In this document: piece after piece, positions 33,538 through 42,102 of the stretch
Layout of the letters: each line of letters opens with the position of its first letter
Numbering within the stretch: the first letter of the stretch is position 1
Origin: Nonomuraea turkmeniaca
Lineage (GTDB): Bacteria; Actinomycetota; Actinomycetes; Streptosporangiales; Streptosporangiaceae
DNA length: 46,568 nt
Direction of reading: 5' to 3'
NCBI RefSeq assembly: GCF_005889735.1
Contig: NZ_VCKY01000059.1
Location: 1-46,568, forward strand
Notes under the pieces: generated by a model
Seen by the model: the letters and a program-made list of their open reading frames with translations, nothing else
What the model was told of the DNA's origin: nothing
Databases searched by the model: none
Translations under genes and position numbers: made by a program

Positions 33538-33582
33538 TCTGCAACGATGCAGACATCATGCATATTCGTCTGCAACGATGCA
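33538..33582. promoter_or_regulatory. paired LacI-type operators
   Basis: TCTGCAACGATGCA occurs twice on the same strand, at 33538-33551 and 33569-33582, 31 bases (about three helical turns) apart. The core TGCAACGATGCA is a near-palindrome with a central CG, typical of LacI/GalR operators. The sites lie between the lipoprotein remnant (minus) and the intact LacI gene (plus), whose possible -10 box TATAGG is at 33591. The intact LacI protein probably binds here. Confidence 0.65.
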
Positions 33583-33634
33583 AGAGCAGGTATAGGATCT
33601 TCCCAGGAACGGGAGTCGGAGGTATAGGAGACGC

Positions 33635-34660
33635 ATGGCCGGTGCAACCCTGCGCGACGTCGCCAAGCGGGCGAACGTGTCGATCCGCACGGTGTCCAAC
33701 GTGGTCAATGGCTACGCGCCGGTCTCCGACGAGCTGCGTGCCCGGGTCCAGGCGGCGCTGGATGAGCTCGACTACCGCCCCAACCTGATCGCGCGCAACC
33801 TCAAACAGGGACGCACCGGGATGATCGCTCTGGTGGTGCCCGAGCTGGACGTCCCGTACTTCGCCGAGCTGGCCCGGGAGGTGATCACCGCAGCGCGCGC
33901 GCACGGCTACGTGGTGATGATCGACCAGACCGACGGCGACGGCGAACGCGAGCGCGAGCTACTCGGCCGCGACTCGCGGGCCACCATGTTCGACGGGCTC
34001 CTGCTGAGCCCGCTGACCGTGTCCGCCGAGGAGCTGCGGGCCCGGGGCAACCGGGTCCCGATCGTGCTGCTCGGCGAGCACATCTTCAACGGCAGCTTCC
34101 ACCACGTGGCCATGGACAACGTGGCGGCGGCCCGGGACGCCACCGCCCACCTGCTCGGCCTCGGCCGCCGCCGGGTGGCCGCCATCGGCGACCAGCCGTA
34201 CGCGACCGGCGAGACGGCGCAACTGCGCACGGCCGGCTACCGGCAGGCGCTGGCGCGGGCAGGCCTGGAGGCGGACGAACGCCTGATCGTGTCCACCCCG
34301 CACTTCCACCGGCGGCTCGGCGCCGAGGCCATGGAGTCGCTGCTGGCACTGCCCGAGCCGCCCGACGCCGTGTTCTGCTACAACGACCTGCTGGCTCTCG
34401 GCGCGATGCGGGCGCTGACCAGAGCGGGGCGGCGCATCCCCGACGACGTGGCCGTAGTCGGCATCGACGACATCGAGGAGGGCCAGTACAGCACGCCCAG
34501 CCTGACCACGGTCGCCCCGGACAAGGGCGAGATCGCGCGCCGGGCGGTGAACACGCTCCTCGAAGCCATCAACGGCACCGCCGCCGCGCCCGCCGAGATC
34601 ACGGTGCCCCACCGGCTGATCGTCCGGGAGAGCACGGCGGGCGAGGACGCGCCTGCCTAG
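33635..34660 (+). CDS. LacI-family transcriptional regulator
   Basis: A 341-residue regulator. The N-terminal HTH is textbook: ATLRDVAKRANVSIRTVSNV (residues 4-23), followed by the hinge helix ALDELDYRPNLIARNL. The sugar-binding part has the periplasmic-binding fold, with CYNDLLALGAMRAL and VVGIDDIEEGQYSTPSLTTV near the C-terminal end. The ATG follows GGAG. It is probably autoregulated through the paired operators upstream. Its original targets may have been the rhamnosidase and binding-protein genes that now remain only as fragments. It is tail to tail with the PL8 gene, 23 bases away, and may also control that gene, although its operator sequence is not seen upstream of 36972. Confidence 0.92.
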   Translation: MAGATLRDVAKRANVSIRTVSNVVNGYAPVSDELRARVQAALDELDYRPNLIARNLKQGRTGMIALVVPELDVPYFAELAREVITAARAHGYVVMIDQTDGDGERERELLGRDSRATMFDGLLLSPLTVSAEELRARGNRVPIVLLGEHIFNGSFHHVAMDNVAAARDATAHLLGLGRRRVAAIGDQPYATGETAQLRTAGYRQALARAGLEADERLIVSTPHFHRRLGAEAMESLLALPEPPDAVFCYNDLLALGAMRALTRAGRRIPDDVAVVGIDDIEEGQYSTPSLTTVAPDKGEIARRAVNTLLEAINGTAAAPAEITVPHRLIVRESTAGEDAPA

Positions 34661-34683
34661 TAGTACTTGGTTCGTCGGAGGTT

Positions 34684-36972
34684 TCAGACGCACACCACCG
34701 CGGTGTGGGCGTGCCCGCGGCTGCCACCGACTTCCACCTTGACCGCGCTCTTGGCCTTGCGCACGCTGCGGTCGTTTTCCTTGACCGATTTCACCGGCCA
34801 GGGCAGCGTGATCTTCACCTCGTCGGCGGTCCTCGACGGGTCGGAGACCGCGAGCCGTACCCGCTTGTGGTCGCGGCGGACCAGCAGCGTGCATGGGCCG
34901 TCGGCGGCCAGCGGTCCATCCGCGGTCTCGACGGTCCCCGCGCGCCAGAAGACGGCGGCGACCACGTTGTCGCGGGATATGGCCTGCACCGCTCCGGAGT
35001 TGGCGAGGATCTCGACCCGCCCGCCGTAAGCCGCGGTCTGCGCGATGGAGGCGTCGGGCAGCACGGCATAGGCGTAGCGCGCCTTGCGCGGATCGACGCC
35101 GTGGTCGATGAGGATCGTGGTGTAGTGCCTGGTGACGGGGGTCTTGTCGCCTCCGGTGGTGGCGCCCTTGTCGATGTCCCGCCAGCGGCCGGTGCGCTTC
35201 TTGCGGATCACCTTCGCGTCGGCGCCGTCGAGCAGCGCGTAACCGGCCGCACCGGACAGGTGGACCCAGCCGTCGCCCCGGGTCAGCGGCGGATGCCCGT
35301 CGTGGGTGTTGCGGTTCTCCACGATGGTCTCGATGCGGCGGCCATCGGAGGCGGTGATCCCGGCGCCGAGGGCGATCACCGCGTCATCGAGGAGGAACCA
35401 CGTCTTCTTGGCCCGCAGCGAGGAGCCGTCGGCGATGAGCTTCATGGCCGCCACGCCGTACTCGCCGTCGAGTGCCACGCCGCCCGCCCACGGGGTGGGT
35501 GGCAGGCGACGCTTGCCGTGCGGGAAATCGGCGCGCCTGCGGGTGTCGACCGTCGTGCCCGGCAGCCGGTACGGGTCGATCGTGGGCCACAGGTCATCGT
35601 TCCAGTGGGTGAGGTCGCCGGTGTAGAGGTAGGTCATGCCGTCGCCGGTGTACCAGCCGCGCAGGTTCTCCCGGTTCATGGCCTCGGCCGCGCCGATGCG
35701 CTCCGAGCTCATCGCGATGGCGTACGCCCAGGTGGGACGGCGGTGCACCACCCGGTCCATGTCGGCGAAGACGTACGTGCCCGTCGTGCGCGGGCCGACC
35801 GGCACCGACGGGTCCTCCAGCAGGGCCCTGGCCCTCGCGATGCTCGCCAGCGGTGCGAGCGTCTCGTAGGGGATGGCCTGGTTGCGGGTGAGCCAGCCCT
35901 TCACCAGCGGTCGCCAGCACCGGGCATGGCGCTCGGGCGCCGCCTCCAGCAAGGACAGGATGGCCTCGACCGCCTTCTGCCCCGAGTGGTAGTCACGGTG
36001 GCCCTGCACCGAGATCTGCCGGCCGCGTACGCAGTCCATCATCAGCCCGTCGAAGATGAACGGCACGAACGAGCGATCCACGATGTCGTAGACGTTCCCG
36101 ATTCCAGTGATCTCCCACGGCGACTCCGCGAGCATGGCGATCAGCTTGGCCACGCTCTCCAGGTAGTCCACGCCGTAGCTGCCGGTGTAGGGGTACACGT
36201 CGTGCTGGATGAACGACCCGTCACGGTAGAAGCCGTCGCCTGGGCCCCCGGTCGGCCGCAGCAGGTCGGAGACCGCTTCCCTGGCCCGCTTGATCAGGCG
36301 GGCGTCGTGGGTGAGCAATCCGCGCATCGCCACCGACATGGCCTTGCCCGCCCGGTTGGCGCCGGTCTCGACGACGCCGGGGTGGCTGACGCGGCGTTCC
36401 GGGTCGGGGCACCAGCGGCGCAGTGGGCGCAGCCAGCGCTCGAGGCGGTCCTTGGGCAGGCCGTCGTACAGCAGGGCGCAGGTGTCGGTCAGCGAGCGGG
36501 GGACGCCGATCTCCCACCAGAACCAGTTGCTCCCTCGCCGGTCGAGCCCCTCGTGATAGGCGTGCTCGTACAGGAAGTCCAGCGCCCTGACCGCCGTCTC
36601 GGCGACCTGCCTGTCCCGGTACATGGCGGTGCCCGGCGTGGCCCAGCCCAGCGCCAGTGTGCGCATGCGGTTGTAGGCGCGGTTGAAGTTGCCCGTCCGG
36701 GGGTCCTCGAGCGGCAGGTCGGGCCATAAGCTCGGGCGATCGGGGGCAGGCTTCAGCTTGCGCAGCACCGCGTTGGCCGAACCTTCGACCGCTTGCGTCT
36801 TGTCGGTGTAGGCGGAGTTGTACGACCCGCCGGCCAGCAGGCTCACCCACCGCTCACGCGCGGCGTCGAACGCGGCGGTGCCGACCGCCTCGGCCGGTCT
36901 GTCCCACAGGGCGACGCCGGCCACGGCCGCGGCGCCCAGCAGGGCGGACCGCCGACTGAGGGGGTGGGTCAT
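34684..36972 (-). CDS. Tat-exported polysaccharide lyase family 8 enzyme
   Basis: A 762-residue PL8 lyase with a twin-arginine-type signal (PLSRRSALLGAAAVAGVALW). The N-terminal alpha toroid has NWFWWEIGVP (149-158), TGANR (Asn206), DGSFIQHDVYPYTGSYG (His257, Tyr266); Asn-His-Tyr is the known catalytic set of this family. The beta-sandwich part has NRENLRGWYTGDGMTYLYTG and WPTIDPYRLPGTT, also family signatures. PL8 enzymes cleave hyaluronan, chondroitin or xanthan by beta-elimination; the exact substrate cannot be fixed from sequence. It is exported and stands alone. It is a second uronate-polysaccharide lyase in the window besides the one at 3831-5561. Confidence 0.93.
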   Translation of the reverse strand: MTHPLSRRSALLGAAAVAGVALWDRPAEAVGTAAFDAARERWVSLLAGGSYNSAYTDKTQAVEGSANAVLRKLKPAPDRPSLWPDLPLEDPRTGNFNRAYNRMRTLALGWATPGTAMYRDRQVAETAVRALDFLYEHAYHEGLDRRGSNWFWWEIGVPRSLTDTCALLYDGLPKDRLERWLRPLRRWCPDPERRVSHPGVVETGANRAGKAMSVAMRGLLTHDARLIKRAREAVSDLLRPTGGPGDGFYRDGSFIQHDVYPYTGSYGVDYLESVAKLIAMLAESPWEITGIGNVYDIVDRSFVPFIFDGLMMDCVRGRQISVQGHRDYHSGQKAVEAILSLLEAAPERHARCWRPLVKGWLTRNQAIPYETLAPLASIARARALLEDPSVPVGPRTTGTYVFADMDRVVHRRPTWAYAIAMSSERIGAAEAMNRENLRGWYTGDGMTYLYTGDLTHWNDDLWPTIDPYRLPGTTVDTRRRADFPHGKRRLPPTPWAGGVALDGEYGVAAMKLIADGSSLRAKKTWFLLDDAVIALGAGITASDGRRIETIVENRNTHDGHPPLTRGDGWVHLSGAAGYALLDGADAKVIRKKRTGRWRDIDKGATTGGDKTPVTRHYTTILIDHGVDPRKARYAYAVLPDASIAQTAAYGGRVEILANSGAVQAISRDNVVAAVFWRAGTVETADGPLAADGPCTLLVRRDHKRVRLAVSDPSRTADEVKITLPWPVKSVKENDRSVRKAKSAVKVEVGGSRGHAHTAVVCV

Positions 36973-37096
36973 GGAGACCTTTCAGACAATCGGGCAAATA
37001 TCAGATGAAAAGATCATATAGCCCACCCTGAGTGACGCCGAGTCGGTGACGCCGGCGGCGCTCTCGTCGCTGTTCGGCTTCGCCTCCGAACGGCGC

Positions 37097-37128
37097 CGGC
37101 CGCACTCCACCGCGGTGGAGTGCGGCCG
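37097..37128. repeat. perfect 32-base palindrome
   Basis: The sequence from CGGCCGCACTCCACC (37097-37111) to GGTGGAGTGCGGCCG is self-complementary without mismatch. It lies 69 bases beyond the stop of the P450 gene (minus strand) and 124 bases upstream of the PL8 start. A terminator for the P450 gene is most likely; a regulator site for PL8 is the alternative. Confidence 0.75.
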
Positions 37129-37196
37129 CTCCGAGCCCGACGAGCGCCACCACCCCGCCGGGCATGCTCGAGGTCGACCCCGACCTGCCGGCAGGA

Positions 37197-38468
37197 CTAG
37201 ACGCGGAGAGGGAGGGCACGGGGGCCGCGTACCTGGCCGGCAGCCCAGGTCACCGCCTCCGGGTCGGCCAGGGTGAAGGCGGGGATGCGCTCCAGCCAGA
37301 CCTCCAGGGCGATCCGGAGCTCCATACGGGCCAGGTGGGAGCCCACGCAGCGGTGGATGCCGAGGCCGAAGGCGGCGTGCCGGTTCACCTTACGGTCGAT
37401 GAGCACCTCGTCCGCTCGCTCGAACTGGGCCGGATCGCGGTTGGCGGCCGGGAAGGACAGCAGGACCCAGTCGTCGGCCTTCATGTCCACGCCGTTCCAG
37501 CGCATGTCCTGCTTGACCAGGCGAGCCATGGTCACCGGAGCGTAGGCGCGCAGGAACTCCTCTATCGCGGCCGGCAGCAGCCCCGGCTCGGCCACCAGGC
37601 GCTCGCGGTCGACCGGGGTCCTGGCCAGGTGCCACAACGACGCCCCGATGGCGCTCCACGTCGTGTCGATGCCCGCGATGAGGAGCAACATCATCGTGCC
37701 CACCACGTGCATGGGGTCCAGCTTCTGCCCGTGGAGTTCGGCGTTGACGAGGTACGTCGTCAGATCGTCGCGCGGACGGGCGACGTGCTCATGGATCTGC
37801 GCGACGAGGTAGGCCACCAATTCGTCCTGGCGTCCGAGACGTTCCTCGGGTGACTGGTTGATGCTCTCCAGGACGTTCTCGACGAACTCGCGGAACCGCG
37901 GGCCGTCCTCGGGCGGGAAGCCGAGCATGTCGGCGATCACCCGCACCGGGATGTGCTGGGCGTAGTCACGAGCGGCGTCCACGACTTCCCGCCCCCGCAT
38001 CGCGTCGATCAGTTCGTGGCAGTACGCCCGCGTCGCCGCCTCCTGTCCGGCCACCGCCGACTTGGTGAACATCGGCAGCAGCAGCTGCCGGGCGTCGCGA
38101 TGGAACGGCGGGTCGGAGGTGATGGGCGGGGCGTCGCCTGCCGGAGCCAGGTCGAGTGGCGGTTTGTTGTTGCTGACGATGATCGCCCGGGACGAGAAAC
38201 GCTCGGTGTCGTACGCGACGGCCGCCACGTCCTCATACCGCGTCGGCAACCACGCGCCGCCGAACCGCTCGGTGTGCGCGATCGGGCAACGCCGCCGCAG
38301 CTCGTCCTGGATCGGATAGGGATCGGCGGCCCAGACGGGATCGACATGGGAGAAGTCGGTCGCCCAGTCCGAGACCGGATCGGTCACGACCTCGCTGGCT
38401 GTGCCCAGCAACCGGTTCTTACGTGCCTCTCCCACACCTTGCCCGAAGCGGTCGTCCACGGTCATCAC
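37197..38468 (-). CDS. cytochrome P450
   Basis: A 423-residue bacterial P450. The oxygen-binding I-helix is LLLIAGIDTTWSAIG, the K-helix ExxR is EEFLR, and the heme loop FGLGIHRCVGSHLARMEL puts the axial Cys at 374. The N-terminus has no membrane anchor. The DPPFHRDARQLLLPMF region is normal for class I enzymes that take electrons from a ferredoxin. No ferredoxin or ferredoxin reductase gene is next to it, so it must borrow partners. The substrate is unknown and there is no clear link to the PKS locus 15 kb away. ATG 38468 or 38465 is the start. Confidence 0.92.
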   Translation of the reverse strand: MMTVDDRFGQGVGEARKNRLLGTASEVVTDPVSDWATDFSHVDPVWAADPYPIQDELRRRCPIAHTERFGGAWLPTRYEDVAAVAYDTERFSSRAIIVSNNKPPLDLAPAGDAPPITSDPPFHRDARQLLLPMFTKSAVAGQEAATRAYCHELIDAMRGREVVDAARDYAQHIPVRVIADMLGFPPEDGPRFREFVENVLESINQSPEERLGRQDELVAYLVAQIHEHVARPRDDLTTYLVNAELHGQKLDPMHVVGTMMLLLIAGIDTTWSAIGASLWHLARTPVDRERLVAEPGLLPAAIEEFLRAYAPVTMARLVKQDMRWNGVDMKADDWVLLSFPAANRDPAQFERADEVLIDRKVNRHAAFGLGIHRCVGSHLARMELRIALEVWLERIPAFTLADPEAVTWAAGQVRGPRALPLRV

Positions 38469-38637
38469 GCAGCTCCATCTCTGACGCGGTCCCCAGGCCC
38501 CATGCGTGATACGTCCGGAGGCCGCCGCCGGATGTCCCGCTCGTCACCGGGAATGCCCGCCCCGTGGGAACACGGCCCGATGGGCAAGTGCTCCTCATCT
38601 TCGCCCGGATCTCGCCTTCACCTTGTTGCCCGCTTGG

Positions 38638-39210
38638 TCATTCCGGGTTGGGGAGATCGCCGGGTGGGCCGAGCGGGGGGTCGTTGGCCAGGTCGAACGC
38701 GGCAGCGAGGATGGTGAGGACCTGGATCATGGCCTGAGGCGCCAACTCGTACTCGCCGCGCCGCCGTTGTGTGATCAGCCTGGCGCTCTGCAGCGCGCGC
38801 AGGTGGTGATAGAGCTGGCCGCTGGTGGTCTGCTCGCCGTCTCCGCCCAGGGACTCTTGGAGGTCGGCGCTGGTGCACCGGCCCCGTCGTACGAGCTCGG
38901 CGAGCAGCGCCAGCCGCGGCAGGCTGCCAAGGGACTCCAGGATGTCGGCCACCGGCGCCCAATCGGCCGACAACAACTCGGCGAGAGCGTGCTGCCTGTC
39001 CCAGAGGCGCTCACCGCCGGCCAACCGTGCGGCTCCGGCGTAGCCCACCGTCCCGAGCTTGTCCTCCTTCTTCGCCTGATGGAGCATGCGGGAGGCGGCC
39101 GCGGTGAGGGACGGCGACTCCGGAGGGCGTCGCGATGGGCCAACGGTGTCGACCCGACTCTCCAGGCGGGCGATCCGGCGCTCGAGTTCGGCGAGTCTGT
39201 CCTCGCTCAT
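38638..39210 (-). CDS. ArsR-like winged-helix regulator with N-terminal coiled coil
   Basis: A 190-residue protein. Residues 1-20 form a short coiled coil (SEDRLAELERRIARLESRV). The C-terminal half is a winged helix: LPRLALLAELVRRGRCTSAD, LQESLG, TSGQLYHHLRALQSARLI, the ArsR/HTH_20 pattern. It has no metal-binding Cys pair. ATG 39210 is preferred over 39234 since AGGAG lies 9 bases before it. It is divergent from the L,D-transpeptidase gene. The nested inverted repeats directly upstream (39221-39252) suggest autoregulation. Confidence 0.8.
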   Translation of the reverse strand: MSEDRLAELERRIARLESRVDTVGPSRRPPESPSLTAAASRMLHQAKKEDKLGTVGYAGAARLAGGERLWDRQHALAELLSADWAPVADILESLGSLPRLALLAELVRRGRCTSADLQESLGGDGEQTTSGQLYHHLRALQSARLITQRRRGEYELAPQAMIQVLTILAAAFDLANDPPLGPPGDLPNPE

Positions 39211-39220
39211 CGTCACTCTC

Positions 39221-39252
39221 CTACGGTAATCCATAATTACGAAATAGCGTAG
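39221..39252. promoter_or_regulatory. nested inverted repeats upstream of the ArsR-like gene
   Basis: Inner repeat GTAAT-CCATA-ATTAC (39226-39240), outer repeat CTACG / CGTAG (39221-39225 and 39248-39252). On the minus strand TAATTA here could be the -10 box of the regulator gene. This is a natural place for an autoregulatory operator. Confidence 0.45.
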
Positions 39253-39343
39253 AAGACTGGCGCGAGCATGGCAACGTGCTCGTTCAGGGCGGATCTCACA
39301 TCAAGTCCTCACTGGTCGCGGCATGTCAGTATGACTACTGTCA

Positions 39344-39357
39344 GTTATGGGCATAAC
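39344..39357. promoter_or_regulatory. palindrome GTTATG-GG-CATAAC upstream of the L,D-transpeptidase
   Basis: A perfect 6-base inverted repeat 72 bases before the ATG at 39429. Just before it TGTCAGTATG and TGTCAGTTATG form a direct repeat. The ribosome site GGAGG is 8 bases before the ATG. The palindrome may be an operator of the transpeptidase promoter. Confidence 0.35.
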
Positions 39358-39428
39358 GCTCTCCGTATCATCAGGAGGCTACCTAGCCTGAAATATGCCT
39401 ATTTCTCGGGGGACTGGAGGCATCGGCG

Positions 39429-40619
39429 ATGCGAAATGGCGGGACCATACTCGTCAGCACGTTCACGGTGGTGCTGGTCCTGACCACCGGATGCACCTCG
39501 GGCGGCTCCAACACGCCGCCCAAGAGGCAGCACGAGCAGGGCCCGATGGCCAAGCTGTCGATCACGCCTGCCGACGGCTCGAAGAAGGTCCCTCCGGACA
39601 CCGGGATCAGCGTCAAGGTCACCGACGGCAAGGTCACCAAGCTGACCGTCGCCGACGCCAAGGGACGCGAGGTCAGCGGGAGCGCGGGCGTCGACGGGAC
39701 GTGGCGGCCGACGTGGCCGTTCAAGCCGTCGACGGCGTACACGGTGAGCGTGCAGGCCACCAGCACGGACGGCAGGCAGGTGACGAAGCAGGCCGAGTTC
39801 ACCACGCTGAAGCCGAAGCGGGTGCTGGAGAGCGGCATGTCGCCGCTGGACGGTGAGAAGGTCGGTGTCGGGATGCCGATCCAGCTCCTGTTGTCGCAGC
39901 CGGTGACCGAGCAGGAGGACCGGGCCGCGGTCGAGCGATCTCTGACGGTTCACATGTCCAAGCCGGTCGAGGGCGCCTGGAGCTGGATCAGCGACCGGGA
40001 GATCCAGTACCGGCCGCGCGAGTACTGGCCGACCGGCGAGAAGGTCACGGTGGTCGCCCACCTGGCCGGCCTGCGGGTCGGACGGAGCTTGTGGGGCGCC
40101 AAGGACCGCCGTGTGACCTTCACCGTCGGTCCTGAGCACATCACCAAGATCCGCAACTCGACCCACCGAGCGGTCGTGCGGAAGAACGGCGAGATCGTCA
40201 AGACCATCCCGGTCAGCTTGGGGAAGCCGGGCGACGAGAGCTATTCCGGCATCATGATCGCCCAGGAGAAGGCCGCGGATTTCTTCATGGACTCGGCCAC
40301 CATCGGCAGGCCGGGCGAGTACTCCGCTCACACCAAGTGGAACGTCAGGATGACCTACAGCGGCATGTTCTTCCACGCCGCACCCTGGTCGACCAGCGCG
40401 CAGGGCAATCGCAACGTCAGCCACGGGTGCGTGAACGCCAGCCTGGCCAACGCCCGCTGGTTCTACAGGTTCACGCAGCGGGGCGACATCATCGAGGTCA
40501 CGGGGACGTCGCGCAAGCTCCAGTTCGGCAACGGGCCGACGCCGTGGGCCAAGTCGTGGGAGGAGTGGCTGGCAGGCAGCGCCCTCGGCAAGTCGATCAC
40601 CCCTGACCCTCGTCTCTGA
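39429..40619 (+). CDS. L,D-transpeptidase lipoprotein (YkuD, LdtMt2-like)
   Basis: A 396-residue lipoprotein with lipobox LVLTTGC (Cys22). Two immunoglobulin-like domains follow (from about 40 to 250; SITPADGSKKVPPDTGISV and PLDGEKVGVGMPIQLLL). The C-terminal YkuD domain has FFHAAPW (His316) and the catalytic SHGCVN with Cys334. This layout matches LdtMt2-type enzymes of actinobacteria, which form 3-3 cross-links in peptidoglycan at the cell surface and resist most penicillins. The start has GGAGG upstream. It is divergent from an ArsR-like regulator that could control it. Confidence 0.92.
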   Translation: MRNGGTILVSTFTVVLVLTTGCTSGGSNTPPKRQHEQGPMAKLSITPADGSKKVPPDTGISVKVTDGKVTKLTVADAKGREVSGSAGVDGTWRPTWPFKPSTAYTVSVQATSTDGRQVTKQAEFTTLKPKRVLESGMSPLDGEKVGVGMPIQLLLSQPVTEQEDRAAVERSLTVHMSKPVEGAWSWISDREIQYRPREYWPTGEKVTVVAHLAGLRVGRSLWGAKDRRVTFTVGPEHITKIRNSTHRAVVRKNGEIVKTIPVSLGKPGDESYSGIMIAQEKAADFFMDSATIGRPGEYSAHTKWNVRMTYSGMFFHAAPWSTSAQGNRNVSHGCVNASLANARWFYRFTQRGDIIEVTGTSRKLQFGNGPTPWAKSWEEWLAGSALGKSITPDPRL

Positions 40620-40686
40620 ACGCAGACACCGAGCGCGGCAACGCGACACCTGTGGCCGCTGGACATGCGCCAGGTCCGCAGGTACG

Positions 40687-42102
40687 TCATCGGGCGCTGG
40701 TGTTGCCGTTGGCTTCGGTGTCCCATTGGAGTTCGTCGCGGTCGGCGAGGTACTTCTCCGCCGTCGGCCAGTCCATCGGCAACGGCATCGGGACCGTGGC
40801 CCGGATCTGGGCGAGTTCCCGGTGTGCGCGGGCGAGGCTGGCGAAGTCGCGGGGGTAGGCGCGGGTGTCGATGCCGGTGAAGACGCCTATCTTGCTCGCG
40901 CGGGCCAGCACCTCTCGCCATCGCTCGATCGTGGCCAGTCCGACGGACTCCACCCCGTGGGAGAACAGCAGCAGCCTGATCTCCTCGAAGGGGTCCGCCC
41001 TGTCGAGGTATCCGGTCAGGCTCGCGCGCGACGGCTCGGAGTTGAAGACCATCCAGTACGGCACTGATCCGCTGCGCAGCGTCCACCACGGTTCGAGGAG
41101 CAGGAAGCATTCGGCGAGCAGCCGATCGGCCGGCAGGCCACGATGCTGGTACCACTCCCGGTACAGGTCGGCGATCACCGGGCTGAGGTGCTCCGGTTCG
41201 GCGAAGCTCATGCGTGCCAGACGCCAGCCGTTGCGCGCGGCCAGCTCCTGAAGGTCGGGCAGCAGGCCGGGTTCGAAGCCCCACTCCGCCTCCGGCCTCT
41301 GCCCGTCTACCGGCGGGTAGTCCCACCGGCGGTGCGGGGAGCCGTATCGGCGCAGGTAGTCCGCCACGCGCGGGCCCCCGTTCTGGTACTCGTCCCGGGT
41401 CGCGCCGCCGAGCGCCCCGTGCTGGAAGACGTAGCGGGTATCCACCTCCGTCACCGGCCAGCGCAGACCGCAGTCGGCGACCACCAGAGTCCCGCCAGGG
41501 GCCAGGTTCTCCTCCAGATAACGCCGGTAGGCCGCGGGCAGGCGGCGCCACTTGACCCGGAAGTAGGTCATGCCCGCGATCATCAGCCGGTCCTGGTTGG
41601 CGTCGTGCATGTGGTGCAGGACGAGGTCGGGGTTGGCGGAGAGCAGGGCCTGGCCTGCCGCCCGGGTGTGGCGCAGGTCTTCGCGTGGTTCGTCCGGGCG
41701 CACGCCGCGCCGCCGTACCGGGATCAGCAAGGTCTGCGGCAGCCAGGGCGCGGCCAGCGCCGCGCACAGGTGGATCAGGGCGCCGTTGGCCGAGCCGACG
41801 AAGGCCACCTGGCCGCGCCGACGCGGATAATGCCCGGTGACCCATCGCGCCAGCTCGTCCGAGCGGATGCTGCCCACCTTGTGCGGCGGCACGGCCTCCG
41901 CCCAACCGCTCGCCGCATACGCCCTCTCCTGCAGCCGCCGCGGAAGCATGTTGGCCGCCCCGAGCAGGGCCGAGGCCACCGGCTCCGCCGTCGCCGGGCC
42001 TTGCCCGATGAGCGGCACGTCCCGTCCATGCAGGAAACGCGAGAGCGCGCGCAGCATGCCGGTCGCCGAATCGAACGACGCGACGACCCTGCCCGGCTTC
42101 AT
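40687..42102 (-). CDS. uncharacterised 471-residue protein with methyltransferase-like core
   Basis: The true start is ATG 42102 (MKPGRVVASFDSATGM) with GGAGG upstream; a longer open frame exists but is antisense-like. The ATG overlaps the stop of the hydrolase gene (ATGA). The middle has a nucleotide-fold look: GQVAFVGSANGALIHLCAAL, then LMIAGMTYFRVKWRRLP and LAPGGTLVVADCGLRWP. This resembles a class I methyltransferase with GxxxG and post-motif strands, but the acidic SAM residue is not clear. The C-terminal 150 residues (VPYWMVFNSEPSRASLTGYL, LLFSHGVESVG) match nothing I know. It probably works with the coupled alpha/beta hydrolase. Confidence 0.72.
   Translation of the reverse strand: MKPGRVVASFDSATGMLRALSRFLHGRDVPLIGQGPATAEPVASALLGAANMLPRRLQERAYAASGWAEAVPPHKVGSIRSDELARWVTGHYPRRRGQVAFVGSANGALIHLCAALAAPWLPQTLLIPVRRRGVRPDEPREDLRHTRAAGQALLSANPDLVLHHMHDANQDRLMIAGMTYFRVKWRRLPAAYRRYLEENLAPGGTLVVADCGLRWPVTEVDTRYVFQHGALGGATRDEYQNGGPRVADYLRRYGSPHRRWDYPPVDGQRPEAEWGFEPGLLPDLQELAARNGWRLARMSFAEPEHLSPVIADLYREWYQHRGLPADRLLAECFLLLEPWWTLRSGSVPYWMVFNSEPSRASLTGYLDRADPFEEIRLLLFSHGVESVGLATIERWREVLARASKIGVFTGIDTRAYPRDFASLARAHRELAQIRATVPMPLPMDWPTAEKYLADRDELQWDTEANGNTSAR

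Noticed and set aside
39399..40649. Minus-strand frame opposite the L,D-transpeptidase
   Set aside because: The plus strand shows a lipobox and the YkuD catalytic motif; the opposite frame is Arg/Gly-rich without domains.
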